The translations under genes were made by a program, and so were the position numbers. Below the pieces are notes generated by a model. It was given only the letters and a program-made list of their open reading frames with translations. It had not been told where the DNA came from and did no database searches. From positions 964,501-1,028,500 of the forward strand of contig JAUPFP010000017.1 of the NCBI GenBank assembly GCA_036925085.1: a DNA stretch of 64,000 nucleotides. The letters are read 5' to 3'. Shown here one piece after another: positions 11,601-21,580 of this stretch. This DNA is from Brachycybe producta. Lineage: Eukaryota > Arthropoda > Diplopoda > Playtdesmida > Andrognathidae. Position 1 is the first letter of the stretch. The number at the start of each line of letters is the position of its first letter.

Positions 11601-13617
11601 TTCAAATAAGTCAATAAAACCATAAAAAACTTAAAAATAAAGTGACTTTTTCTGAGTCACCAAACGACGCCATTTTAAATTTCCAAAAACGAAAGTCTCC
11701 CCCCCAACCATTTTTGTGGCAAAGGTTGTCACCTCAGATTTCCGATTTTTAATTTTTTAAATGATATTAATCACTTATTTTAAATTTTAAAAATCGTTTT
11801 GGTATTCGTTGAATAATTCTTGACAATATTTTGACAAGATGATTGATAGCTAAGTTATTAAAATAATCAAATATATTAGTTGAAGCATTGAATTCACTCA
11901 GGAGCCACTGAAATAGTGCCGTAGTTATTAATACTCATATATTATGTTCTTTTGCATTTTCTTTTGAGTTAATAACGTGCCAAGAATTTTGCCTTTTTTA
12001 AGTCAAAGTTCTTCTTCTAGTATAAGTTAATGTACTGGCATACTAGGCTGTATTTAGAAGCGGATTATGCCTTTTTTATTATATGAAATGTAGGTACATC
12101 GAAAATAAAAAGTGTAAAATTTTGTTTTCCTTCTTCTCTTATAAACTTCAATGAAAATGATTTAAAAATTTCTTTCCATTTTATTGGCGCCTTAAAATGA
12201 TTGCATTTGCCACATGCTATAGATTTAACAAGATATTTAATACATAAATTTATGTTATGCCTAGATGAGTTATTAGTGAAATACTTATTTTTCATGATTA
12301 TCTAATCACCTAAGGATAGGGATGGGTAGGTATAATACGTTACCTAGTATACGTGGTTTTATACCATATAGACGTATAAAACCAAACGTATAAAACTAAA
12401 AAAAAAACTACAAAAAGTTTAATAAAACAAAATTACAAGGTTTTTTAAATGTTCATAACAGTGTTTCATTAAAAAAAGCGGTTGCAAATTTGCAACGGGA
12501 AAAACTGTAAAATTGCAACAACAGAAAATGTCTGAAATTTTAAATATCAAGTCGAAACCGTTTAATATGAAATGGGAAAAAAAACGAATTTCGTGTCAAA
12601 AGACTGCATTGAAAATAGAATTCGTGTTATTCGTTTTTCATGTTAAACAGTTTTACTGTAATTACTTAAAAACATTTATTAATTAATAACTTTTGTTTTA
12701 TTTTTTATTATTTTTCAGCCATTCTCTTTTGCCACTTTCAAAAAATCCATGTCGTCTTCTTGAAGTTTTTGAAGATAAAAAATCATTTTGAAATGTGTTT
12801 TTTAAAGATGGGAAACATCTCAACCCTTTTGAATCAAATTTTGTTTTTTGCCATGTGTGACCGTTTCTTGTGTCCCGATCAAAGACTGACATGCCTCTAC
12901 TCTTTAATGTTTTACAATGTGATTGCCTATTGTATCGCCTATGTTCAACAAATTGTCTCCAAAGAAGATTGGTCTCCTTATGTGCACATATCTGAAACAA
13001 CAAACGTGAAGCACTTAGCAATGACGACAACAAAGATAGTATTGGAACTGACTAAAGCAGTTACTTTTCTAATCACTGCTGTTTTTATGTTGCTCGTTTT
13101 CGGACTGGAACAAGGACTCGAACATTATCATCCGACTTGGATCTACATTTTCTTTACTTCATTTTATTATGTTTTCACTGAGAAGATATTCTCGCAAAAC
13201 TTTCACATCTTTTTAGAGTTCTTGGAACTTGAAGTTTTTGAAGGTTTAGAAAAGTTATGGGCACCCGTCATCTTGAAGGTCTCGGTTTGCGTCCTCTCTG
13301 GATTTTTCTCTTTACCGCTGATACTCTTTGGTTTCTTTCGCTTTACGGCATTTGCAGTGTACATCAATGTCTTTCTTGCGTATAAGGATCTGGTTGCCAC
13401 TTCGTGGGCTTCTCTGCGTCGTGAATGTGCTTCTATGGCTAAGTATCGTTATGCGACTCGCGAGGAAGTGCACGACATCGATGATGTTTGTGCCGTTTGT
13501 CTTCAATCTATGAAGTTTGCTCGTGTCACACCGTGTCACCACATGTTTCACGGAGATTGCTTGCGTCTTTGCTTGAAAGAGAGTACGGCGTGTCCCATGT
13601 GTAAACAAGAGCTTTAA
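2670..13617 (+). CDS. TRC8/RNF145-like multi-pass membrane RING-H2 E3 ubiquitin ligase (3 exons)
   Basis: Exons are 2670-2766, 9246-9419 and 12719-13617, giving 389 residues. Both introns are GT-AG and phase 1. The C-terminal RING-H2 (residues 348-385) has spacing C-x2-C-x11-C-x-H-x2-H-x2-C-x10-C-x2-C. It reads CAVCLQSM then TPCHHMFHGDCL, close to the TPCxHxFHxxCL signature of RNF139 (TRC8) and RNF145. Several hydrophobic segments precede it: one set in exon 2 and at least three in exon 3. The segment just before the RING (YINVFLAYKDL to EEVHDIDDVC) also resembles the RNF145 linker. Known relatives are ER membrane E3 ligases in sterol and ER-quality control; that role here is inferred. The protein is much shorter than vertebrate RNF145 (about 660 residues), so N-terminal exons may be missing or the gene may be truly compact. 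The start ATG at 2670 follows A-rich sequence and is the least certain part. Confidence 0.8.
3420..3745 (+). other. Coding-like stretch of unknown identity in intron 1 of the RING gene
   Basis: After a plausible acceptor at 3430 (CAG) the sequence reads about 50 codons (DVTSECLAMVCHPTF and on), meets a TGA near 3575, then reads on in the same frame to a GTAAAA donor near 3746 through a hydrophobic stretch (VCQLHILLFHLVIWSDV). The phases at both ends (1/1) match exons 1 and 2 of the RING gene. Another frame (FSDAVDQRFLLDFLQKKEDN) also looks coding around 3571-3680. It could be a decayed exon, a pseudogene fragment, or an exon with a 30-base intron (about 3573-3601, GTGATG to TTTTAG). I do not recognise the protein. 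Confidence 0.3.
3768..4775 (+). repeat. 1-kb dispersed element carrying an alternating purine-pyrimidine array
   Basis: The left flank contains ACATTGCTTTAATATATGC, the middle is the array (next entry), and the right part (4180-4775) ends near CTTGCATGATCC. Inverted copies occur at about 28680-29600 and 29620-30018, sharing both the array and the unique right part. Related ends around 28505 and 28665 carry GAGCAATGGAGG-type inverted repeats. This looks like a non-autonomous transposon that carries its own satellite; the class is unknown. Confidence 0.6.
3830..4167. repeat. 30-bp tandem array, strictly alternating purine-pyrimidine
   Basis: About eleven units of a 30-bp repeat built from GTGCGCATGTGTACGCACAT followed by GTACACACGT. 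Purine and pyrimidine alternate without a break for about 338 bp, the classic sequence requirement for left-handed Z-DNA. Because the unit length is a multiple of three and contains no stop, several frames on both strands stay open; those reading frames are by-products and not genes. Confidence 0.92.
5764..8700 (-). mobile_element. Degraded CR1/Jockey-type LINE (endonuclease + reverse transcriptase)
   Basis: Read on the minus strand. The apurinic-type endonuclease lies at about 8690-7990 (motifs CICETWL, GRGGGVCI, and VRDFN where GDFN is usual). It is followed by a linker and a reverse transcriptase at about 7400-6440 (DFAKAFDKVDH, SGIPQGSVLG, and YADK in place of the catalytic F/YADD) and a C-terminal tail at 6373-6167. 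The frame is broken several times and the catalytic Asp pair is damaged, so the copy is inactive. The 3' end is marked by an ATT-type microsatellite (about 5766-5780), usual for CR1/L2-like LINEs. It lies antisense in intron 1 of the RING gene. Confidence 0.88.
9487..9667. repeat. 181-bp foldback MITE
   Basis: The ends are TGTTACTGTCAAT and its complement, with arms of about 80 bp around a short AT-rich centre (CATTTTAGT). Each arm contains GCCTGGGCAATC-type and GGTTGTTTTGC segments pairing across the centre. It lies in intron 2 of the RING gene, 68 bases after exon 2. It has no coding potential. Confidence 0.75.
10064..10375. mobile_element. Small MITE flanked by TTAA
   Basis: The left end AGAGACCATTA and right end TATGGTCTCT are inverted repeats, flanked on both sides by TTAA, the target duplication typical of piggyBac-type elements. 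The centre is AT-rich (a short TATATATA core with ATCGAT on each side). It lies in intron 2 of the RING gene. Confidence 0.6.
11520..11850. repeat. Foldback repeat
   Basis: A left arm (about 11551-11612, containing TATTGTCAAGACTTACCAAA and AACGATTTTTAAATTTT) is mirrored by a right arm (about 11780-11838). This makes a roughly 290-bp imperfect inverted repeat in intron 2 of the RING gene. A short CA-repeat lies at about 11329-11352. Nothing else is recognised from 10380 to 12700. Confidence 0.5.
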
Positions 13618-14106
13618 AAAAAATAATTTGTAGTATTACTGAGTAAATTAGTTATTTAACTTGACTTTAATCATTTCATTTATGTCAGTTGTTTCTTGCC
13701 TTTTTTTTTTAAAAAATTTTTTTTCATCTGTAGAGTTCGGATTTGTATGCAAAAGCATATGTTGTTTGTTTCTAATGTATGCAAATACTTGAAATTAGTG
13801 ATACCTCGGATAGTGAATTTTACTATCTATGGATGACGGACAAGGGGTTGGCAAAAACCCAGGTTTCCTTTATTTAGCACAGCCCACTGGTTTAAACCAG
13901 GTTTTTATGGGTTTAAAAGGTTTAACCCATTTTAATCCATTTTAATGGGCTAAAAGGGGTTAAAAAAGGGGAAGCCCCTATTGCTATGACTCATCATAGT
14001 CATCAACAAACATTCACTTCATTTCTAGCTTTGCAGTATGTTGACTAATTATTTTACTTTACTCATCTCCAGCTACCATCTACCATCTAGTATATTATTT
14101 GTCAAA

Positions 14107-14240
14107 ATGAGTGGTAAAGGTGGCCGACCATCATATCCTCTCAGAAGCCAATTTTTCGAAATTGCATTGGAAGGAAAAATGATAGGACTGAAAGGTAGAA
14201 AGGATGAAAAATCATTACAACAAGGAACATACAGTTATTA
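14107..14240 (+). pseudogene. Possible transposase N-terminal remnant
   Basis: A short open stretch starting MSGKGGRPSYPLRSQFFEIA has the small basic start and aromatic-rich look of a BED-finger transposase N-terminus, but no zinc ligands are preserved. It sits in the 1.4-kb intergenic stretch between the RING gene and the receptor gene, near GTTTAAACC-rich sequence at 13890-13970. Identification is weak. Confidence 0.2.
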
Positions 14241-15056
14241 AACAATTTTCTAAAGAATAACATTACTTGTCTAATAAACAGTATATTGCAAAAGGGCTAA
14301 ATACTGTAAGTAAAGAAAAAAAGTGAGAAATATGCAATTTAATGCAGATTAAAATGTGTTAATTTAAGTCTTACTGTTGCCAATCGTATGTTTGAATGTG
14401 TTTCAAGTAGCTGCATATAAATCCGCTCTCTTGTATGAATCAATTTCCCATGTTAAACTTTGAATCCAATTAGTTATTTGTTTATTCCTCTATGCTCGCA
14501 TTTGAATCTTATAATATATCAGTATAGCAGTTACAGAATGTGATAGAAATATAATTCATTTTATATATTTCCATAATTTTACCTCCCCTCCACGCTTTCC
14601 AATAAGCAAGTAATTAATTTTTTGTTTAGATTCATTGATAAATTGGATTTTAATTTGTTGTAATATGTATCATTAAACTTTTTTTTATTTATAAAATGGA
14701 AAAATCGATAACTTGTTTTTGATTTTTACTCTTTGTTTAGCGAGACTCTTTGATGTTGACAACAACGTTCTGTTTCCTAGATACTGTTTTTTTGAAACAA
14801 ATTATTATTCATCTGTTACCTTAGTAATATTTATCGAAACCTTGGACTAGTGTTTTGATTTCTTAGTATTATTTATTCAAATCTTAAATCACAACATCGG
14901 ATTTAAAAGTTCTGTAACCTACGAACAGCGCTATATACGAGAAGACAAGTTAGTTGCATTCGAAATTTATATCATTTAAGTGAGAATTGATTTTTTTTTA
15001 AAAAAATTTTTGTTTTCAAACTTGTGTGAAAAAATTTTTTTATTATTTGAAGACTA

Positions 15057-18000
15057 ATGACTGAATTCGTAGTGTTTGTTGTTTTGACAGCCACATTTTA
15101 TGCATATGCTTTTGGTAATTTCATACAAAAGGGAATTAATTACAAAAAGCAGATATTTCCAAGTTTTTTTATGTTATTAATATTGTTATATTAAGCTCAA
15201 GATACAGATGGTGGTTGGAGTCCATGGAGCAAATTTCCGACATCTTGTTCAAAACAATGTGGTGGAGGAAAACAGAATTTTACTAGAAGTTGCAGTAATC
15301 CTGTAAAGCAAGGAAATGGAAAAGATTGTCCTGGTGATGCTGTGGAGGCTCGAGACTGTAACATGGAAGCTTGTAAATGTAGGAATATTTATTGGACTTG
15401 AGTGCACTTAAAGAGGCGTGCAACTAAGTTTTTTTAATTCAACTAATTGTTGTCTAAATTTTTTTTTAGTCAACTATTTGTTGACTATTATTCGAATAAA
15501 ATTTTTAGTCAGCTAAATGTTTAGGCATATAAATTTCTTAGTCAACTAAATTTTGTTGTCAACTAAATTTCTTAGTCAACTAAATTTCTTAGTCAGCTAA
15601 ATTTCTTAGTCAACTAAATTTCTTAGTCAGCTAAATTTCTTAGTCAGCTAAATTTCTTAGTCAACTAAATTTCTTAGTCAACTAAATTTTTTAGTCAACT
15701 AAATTTCTTAGTCAAGATTTTTTGTAAACTAGATTTTTTAGTCAACTAAATTTCTTAGTCAAAATTTTTTGTAGACTAGATTTTTTAGTCAAATAAAATT
15801 CTTAGTCGACTAAATTTATAAAGCCACCTTAATGTCCAAAATAAAAGTATGCGTGGCAGTAGTACTTTTCGACTCATCTCGGCATGTGTAATGTGTATGT
15901 ACTTTAAGCAAGTTGGAGTGACTGGAGTGCTTGCAATGTGACCTGCGACATTGGTTCTCGCAAACGGCATACAGTATGTGGCGATCAAAATTGCACTGGA
16001 AACCAATATAATTTGGAAAGTGAAGAATGTGTTGACTGGAATAAATACAAGTGTCCAAGTAAGGAGACAATATTTATAATATTATCGATCATTGTTTTTT
16101 TTTTAATATTTTAATGTTGTGACTTTTTTTTTTTCCTTTAGGTCCTTGCTTAAAAAACAGATGTCCTGAATATGGAAAATGTATCGATATTAGCAACAAA
16201 ACAAGACCAATGTTTAAATGTTCGTGCGTGATGGGCTATCAGTTGGACAAACACAACAGATGTACAAGTAAGCAACAGCCGCCTTAGTGTCAGGGTGAAC
16301 AAAAAAATAATGATTTTTAATTTTTTTTAAAACTACAAAGAAGTCGTGGATTTTTTTAAATCAAGTGATTTAAATTAATCTACCCAACTTGGCATAAATC
16401 TTCGTAACTTTCTTTTTTGATTTCAAAAGCTTGATCTTTTTAAATGTCATTTTTAGGACCACCGCCACCACCACCAAAGCCGAGACCAATACCGACAATG
16501 TCGACGGTATGTATGCGAACATTATTGTATAACATACAGCTAGGCTGTATATGGGTGCAGAGGACTGTAAATGGTTTTTTAAAGGTCCAACCGCCTATAT
16601 TCGGCTTAATTATTTAACATAAGCTCTATGTCAATGGTTAGTTGCCTTTGTTATCATTCTTATATACTCATAAACTGCTATGGCAGCCTTCTTGAATAAT
16701 TTGAAATGACTAGTGGGGTAACCCGTCATAAATGACGGAACATAATTCTAGTTTAATTTTGTTACTAAAATTATTTAACTATTTTATTCAAATACTTCAT
16801 TATAAATGACATTTTGTGTGAATGTCCGGTTGTCATGAAGTAATTTGCCTTGACCACTTCCATTTTATATAAGCACCTTAATATTGTTTGGGTTCTTGGA
16901 TCGGGAGAGCGCAACATAAAGTTGTCCATGAGAAAAAACTGGTTCATGACAGGAGCAAAATTCACAGGCAATTGTGCCCAGCATTAGAATTTCTTTTCCT
17001 CCGCCCTTTTATGACATTAAACCAAGTAACAAACCAATTAGAAATTGATGACGTTCATAAAAGGGCGTAGCAAAAAAAAAATTCTAATGCTATGCACAAT
17101 TTCCCGTGATAAATTCTAGTTTAATTTTGATATTATCCCTTTCCCTTTTGAAAGAGAAAATGAGATTTTCATTTTCTCTCGTGTGCGCATGCGGGTCGTT
17201 TGTTCAAGACTTTTTTACTCTTTTAATTTCAATTTCAGTTTCCCCCTCCCTCTTTTTTCTCCTCTACGTTTCTTTCTCCCCCCCCCCTACACTTGCTAAC
17301 CTTTTCACCCCTCTCCAATTTAATATCATGGGGTTCTTGGATTGGGAGAGTGCAACATATAGTTGACCTTCAGAAAAAAAGCGGTTCATTTATTCATTTA
17401 AATTTATATAAATTCCGACGTGCTTCAAGGTTTTTTGTCCTTAATTGTTTGTACAGCGTTACTGACAGAAAGATAGACGGGCTTAATTTTTATTTTGCAC
17501 CTTTTTTTATCAAATGGAAATATTTAGGAGGATAAAACTGTATCCATTGTTATCACGAGAACGGCCAGTACAATTTTGCTCATCATGGTAGGTCTTACTC
17601 TTGGAATATTTGCTGTTTTAAGGTAATTAGAAAGTAATCATTTTTTTGCAAAAATTTATTTCTATTTATTTCTTTATAATAAGTGAAATTTTTATCCACA
17701 AAAGAATTTTTACTGTAGATCGTATAATTCAAATGAACATGGAGATTGCGTTAGAATGCTCGCATTTAGTTTTGCTTTTTCCCAATACTATGGCCGAAGA
17801 CAATCCGGTATGTTTATTTATTTGTAATGCAATGTTTTTGGTGTAAGGTTTACGTGTTGTGAGCTTTTGACATCAACCAATATTTTATTACCAACCTTTA
17901 GATGACATTTTCTACTTTTCGTTTCTTCTCTGAGCAGTATGACACCTGCACAGAGAAGATCCGAGCTGTAGAGAGAGCTGGATGGAGATAGATTGTAGTC

Positions 18001-20959
18001 ACTCTTCTGCATGGGGGTGAAATCGATGCAGGAGAGTGGCGGCCATCTCTCTCTCTTCCGGTTGATGCTGATATACATCTTCTCCATCGGTATTCCGACC
18101 AGAGAAGATGTTGTAGCTGCTGAGAATCGTATAGCTCCTGCCCTATGAAACCTCCGGCCTCTGAAGAGAAGTTATTAACATAAAGACATAGAGACAACGC
18201 TACTTCTTGTTACAACACTTTTATTCATTCCTTGTAAGAAGTACAGATACAAGGGTGAATAGTAATATACTAACTGTGAATCCTCAGGCCCATGATTTGG
18301 AATGTATCTCAAAAACAGGCAAAGGAAAGAACTTCTGAACAAAGAGGAACATGGTCCTTTTATACCTTGGACCTGTGTACACCTGCGAGGTGTAACCAGG
18401 TCCAAGTGACCATGGTCCTTTATGTATCAATCCGCCGCTTGGGCATTAGTCAGAAAGGTGAGTCAGAGAGGAGGGAGGGACGGTTGAGAGTTGTTTACCC
18501 CCCAGGCTATGGTTTTGGCGGGATCACGATTTACAGGGTGTTACAGTGTGGAGTAACAACAAAGGATAAGGATCAGAAATGACTTTATCAGAGGAAGTGT
18601 AGGAAAATAGGTTGAGATGGTTTGGGCATGTAACTAGGAGTGAGGAGATGAGCTGCTTAAACAGGTGATGGGGTTGGACCAGGTTGGGTTAAAAGGGGTA
18701 GAGGAAGCCCCAACAAGCTTGGAATGTTGTGGTAAAACGGGATATGGGGCATGTGGGGTCTCGGAGAGTTTGGCATTGGGAATTTTCCTATTTCTCTGTG
18801 GCTCAGTCCGGGCCTGGCCGCACCACTCGTGCTGTCCATTTTGTCAAAATAAAAAGCATACTAAAAATTCAAATACAAAATGTTCCGATTTCTTTTCCTT
18901 AGAACACATGTCGTGTTTTGTCCATTGCTCTCCATTATTTTTTTACGGTTTGCTTCATGTTTACGTTTTTGGAATCTGTACACATGTACACCATGGTTGC
19001 ATTTGTCGTACAAAAAAATGGCCTTCTCTCTCCAATGCAAAATATTCTCACTGGTTGGGGTAAGATAATCCCTTCATTAATAATTAATACATTTATAATA
19101 TTTTAATTACAAAATTTATTATATTCATTTTTTTAAACAACGTTTTGTTTATAGTTTAAATTATTTCCAAAAAGTATATGAAAAACCGTTCGATAATTTA
19201 CCAAATTTTTAACTTTCACGGTTACTTTTTAGATTTTTTTTTTTTATAAGAAACGTAAAAATGAAAACACTTTATTTAATTCGTACAGTTTCATTTTCAT
19301 TTTTTTTTTTTTTGCTGTCTTTCTCCGTATTTAGGATTACCAATTCTTGTTTTGCTCTTTTCTATTTGTTTCCATTTTGATGACTATGGGGGTGAATATC
19401 AGTAAGTCTAATACCTAGTACACAGACCTGATAATTTAAATGCATTTAAATAATGAACGTGTTCTACAAATCACTGTGAAGAGCAAACAAACAATATGTC
19501 GAATTCAATTTATTCAGTTAATAATCTGAACATATTGAGTTAATACTTAAACATAATATTATAAACTATTGACAAAATATTGATTTAGTATTTTAATTTA
19601 AAATATTAATAATAAAAGTTAATTTTTATTTGGTGTCCATGTCCTCAACTGGATTCCGTATAATTCACCTAAATACATTTAATTTGAATTCATTTAACTC
19701 ATGTGTATACAAGGTATAAACCGTATAATACATAATTATTAAATCAAATATTTTAAGTGTCGAGCTAATCTGGCATTATAAATTCGAATTATATGTATAT
19801 CATTTGCTAACTGTATCATCAGCTCATAATCTGGTGATAATTTTATTTTTTTGTTAAATTTGAAAAATTCCTCTGCAAGCAAACCAAGAAGGCTTGTGGC
19901 AAAGAGATACAATACAATTGCAACATGCTAATTGCATTGTCAAAAATAAATATAAGTTTAGCATTAGGGCATTCAGCACTTCAGTGGTGAACCAAGTTAT
20001 CACAATTAAATGTCTTACCTAAAATAGGTTATATAATTTTAGATATGCTATGTTTATTTTTTAATTCAGCTTTGATTTGATGGACATGCCCATTTTTTTA
20101 AAAAAATATATTTTCGTATTGTGTTTTTATTTTAAAATAACTGTAGATTTTAATTGCAGATGCTGGCTTCAAATGGATACTCCATTGATTTATGCTCAAT
20201 ACATCCCCATTGTTGTGCTTTTTATATTAACATTCACAATGACAGAAGCTGCTGGAAATGCTGATTATAAGCCATTGGAAAACGTCGATTATAAACAACT
20301 TTTCAGTGCAAAGTAATTAATTTAATTAATTAAGTACGAGCTCGTATATCGTTTTTTTTAAAAATAAAAATGCAAACATTTTCTAATTAATTTCTGGGAG
20401 AAGTTAAATATTTAAAAATGATACTTGGTGAAGTTATCAATTCTAAAAAAAATATCGTTTTTCGGCCATCAGTCTCTTGGCTCTCATCTATCCCACCATT
20501 CCCACAGATCCCACCGATCCTGGTTTAGTCCCATTCCATGATATGGGATTTTTTTCATCGATGGGAGCCTATTTTGGTCTCTAGTGTACATTACAATTGT
20601 AATATAACTGCCGTGGTTTTTTTTCGTATTTTTTCTTCAGGATTAGTCACAGGTCAAATGTTATCCTAATGTGTTTTATTTTCGTGTCTTGGGTGTTGGG
20701 AATGCTCTCCGATTACGAGCAAAATTTGGCTCTCTATTCGGTTTTCAGCGTTCTCAATGGCATCATTGGTTTCTTTGTGTTCTTTTCACATTCATTGGGA
20801 AATCACGAGGTAGAGGAGACTTTTTAAAAAAAAAAACTTTCGGTTGTATATTTATTTGCATATTAAATGTTAATTATTTATTTTTGTATTTCTAATTAGG
20901 TGCGAAAGAAATTGAAACAACTTTATCAATGTTGTAAGAATAAAATGAATAGGACGTAA
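15057..20959 (+). CDS. Adhesion-GPCR-like receptor: TSP1-TSP1-EGF-7TM, no GAIN domain (12 exons)
   Basis: Exons: 15057-15114, 15202-15378, 15909-16058, 16142-16267, 16457-16506, 17528-17622, 17705-17807, 18903-19059, 19335-19401, 20160-20312, 20641-20809, 20900-20959. They total 454 codons plus stop, all GT-AG, phases consistent. Residues 1-19 are a signal peptide. Two thrombospondin type-1 repeats follow (20-78, GGWSPWSKF and CSKQCGGG; 79-128, SSWSDWSACNVTC), then a six-cysteine EGF domain (129-170) and a PPPPPPKPRP linker (to 187). TM1 is in exon 6, and the TM2 start reads DRIIQMN (compare DRNTIHKN in latrophilins). TM3 has the conserved Cys and LHYFF, then LESVHMY. TM4 follows GWG, ECL2 has the CWL motif, and TM6-TM7 read SWVLGM and VLNGIIGFFVFFSHS, ending NHEVRKKL. 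This is family B2 by motif. About 1 kb separates the linker from TM1 and a Helitron fills most of it, so no GAIN/GPS is encoded. An AATAAA lies at 21134. Confidence 0.87.
15470..15812. repeat. 17-bp minisatellite in receptor intron 2
   Basis: Imperfect tandem copies of TTAGTCAACTAAATTTC, about 15-18 units, some with AGTCAGCTA variants. The array lies between the two TSP1 exons and ends about 95 bases before exon 3. No function is evident. Confidence 0.85.
16710..17485 (-). mobile_element. Non-autonomous Helitron copy 1
   Basis: On the minus strand the element ends CCGTCATTTATGACGG hairpin, then GTTACCCCACTAG next to a T, the standard Helitron 3' terminus (hairpin, then CTRR, inserted before T). 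Helicase C-terminus remnants reading GQLYVALSRSKN occur at about 16889-16940; a second diverged box lies at 17332-17395. A palindrome with GCATTAGAATTTCTTTT arms occupies about 16965-17100. The copy lies in intron 5 of the receptor gene, antisense to it. Confidence 0.8.
17850..18550 (-). mobile_element. LTR-like fossil, copy 1
   Basis: On the minus strand it starts TGTAACACCCTGTAAATC. It carries a hairpin (TTGGACCTG and its complement) just upstream of a TATA box (GGTATAAAAGGACC) and an AATAAAAG polyadenylation-like signal, followed by about 330 bp of element-specific sequence containing a short open stretch. Two more copies lie at about 56251-56960 and 62500-63184. The TGTAACACC start suggests a Ty3-type LTR, but no pol domain is attached, so this is a degraded or miniature fossil. 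It sits in intron 7 of the receptor gene. Confidence 0.55.
18555..18775 (+). mobile_element. Degenerate RTE-like LINE fragment
   Basis: Nucleotide similarity to the reverse-transcriptase C-terminal region at about 47040-47290 is clear by eye (AGGATCAGAAATGA, GGTTTGGGCATGT, AAAACGGGATATGG), but the reading frame is lost. It abuts the LTR-like fossil on its left, in intron 7 of the receptor gene. Confidence 0.7.
19405..19740. repeat. Dispersed repeat in receptor intron 9
   Basis: This segment recurs in inverted orientation at about 50555-50870, with long blocks of similarity (for example GGTGAATTATACGGAATCCA read on the other strand). The ends resemble CTAGTACACA and TGTGTATACAAG, suggesting a MITE. 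A second short repeat near 19875-19960 resembles 24640-24720. The remainder of the 758-base intron is AT-rich filler. Confidence 0.6.
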
Positions 20960-21580
20960 GGATCCACTTTATTTCTAAAAAAAAGTAGACCTATAAAAAG
21001 TGTCGCACTCAAACTTACTAAAATTTATTCCGTTTAAAGATGAATATCTTAGAAAATCTATCAAAGAACGTTACATTTGAAACAAGATTTATGGTAACAA
21101 TTCGTATAGTGTGCCTAGGGCTATACATGTATGAATAAAACAAAAGTAAATTTGCATTTACTGCTAAATCTCAATGAAATACTACACACCATGTAAATAT
21201 AAAAATTGAGTAAAAGCAAAATTTTAAAAATAAAAGCTTCTACTCTTATTTTTAACTACAAAAGTAATTACTTTTAGTAATGTAGAATAAATAATTATGC
21301 ACGTTTTGTATTAAAACGAAGCATTCTAGCTCATCGCCATTATGATCAATCTGCCCATCACCTATTTCTATGTTCAATATGTTTGTTAATTAGTAATTAC
21401 AATACTTCCATTGCACACAGTATAACATTTGCCTTAAGAGGCTACATACACATTGCAAAGTTACTTCGGAAAATCTCCGCATAGTTTATCTATTGAACCC
21501 ATAGACCCGATGTTAAAGAAAAAACGTTAATTTTTAAAATACACAGCAGTCGCCGCAATATGTTCATATATATATATATA

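Noticed and set aside
15470-15812. Regular repeats as a CRISPR array
   Set aside because: Direct tandem units with no unique spacers, in an animal-type intron.
16888-17070. Small plus-strand genes in receptor intron 5
   Set aside because: These frames are antisense shadows of the Helitron helicase remnant and its palindrome.
17707-17807. Exon 7 of the receptor starting at 17718 (acceptor TGTAG)
   Set aside because: That acceptor gives a frame without TM2 features; the acceptor at 17704 (ACAAAAG) restores phase and yields DRIIQMN, the expected TM2 start.
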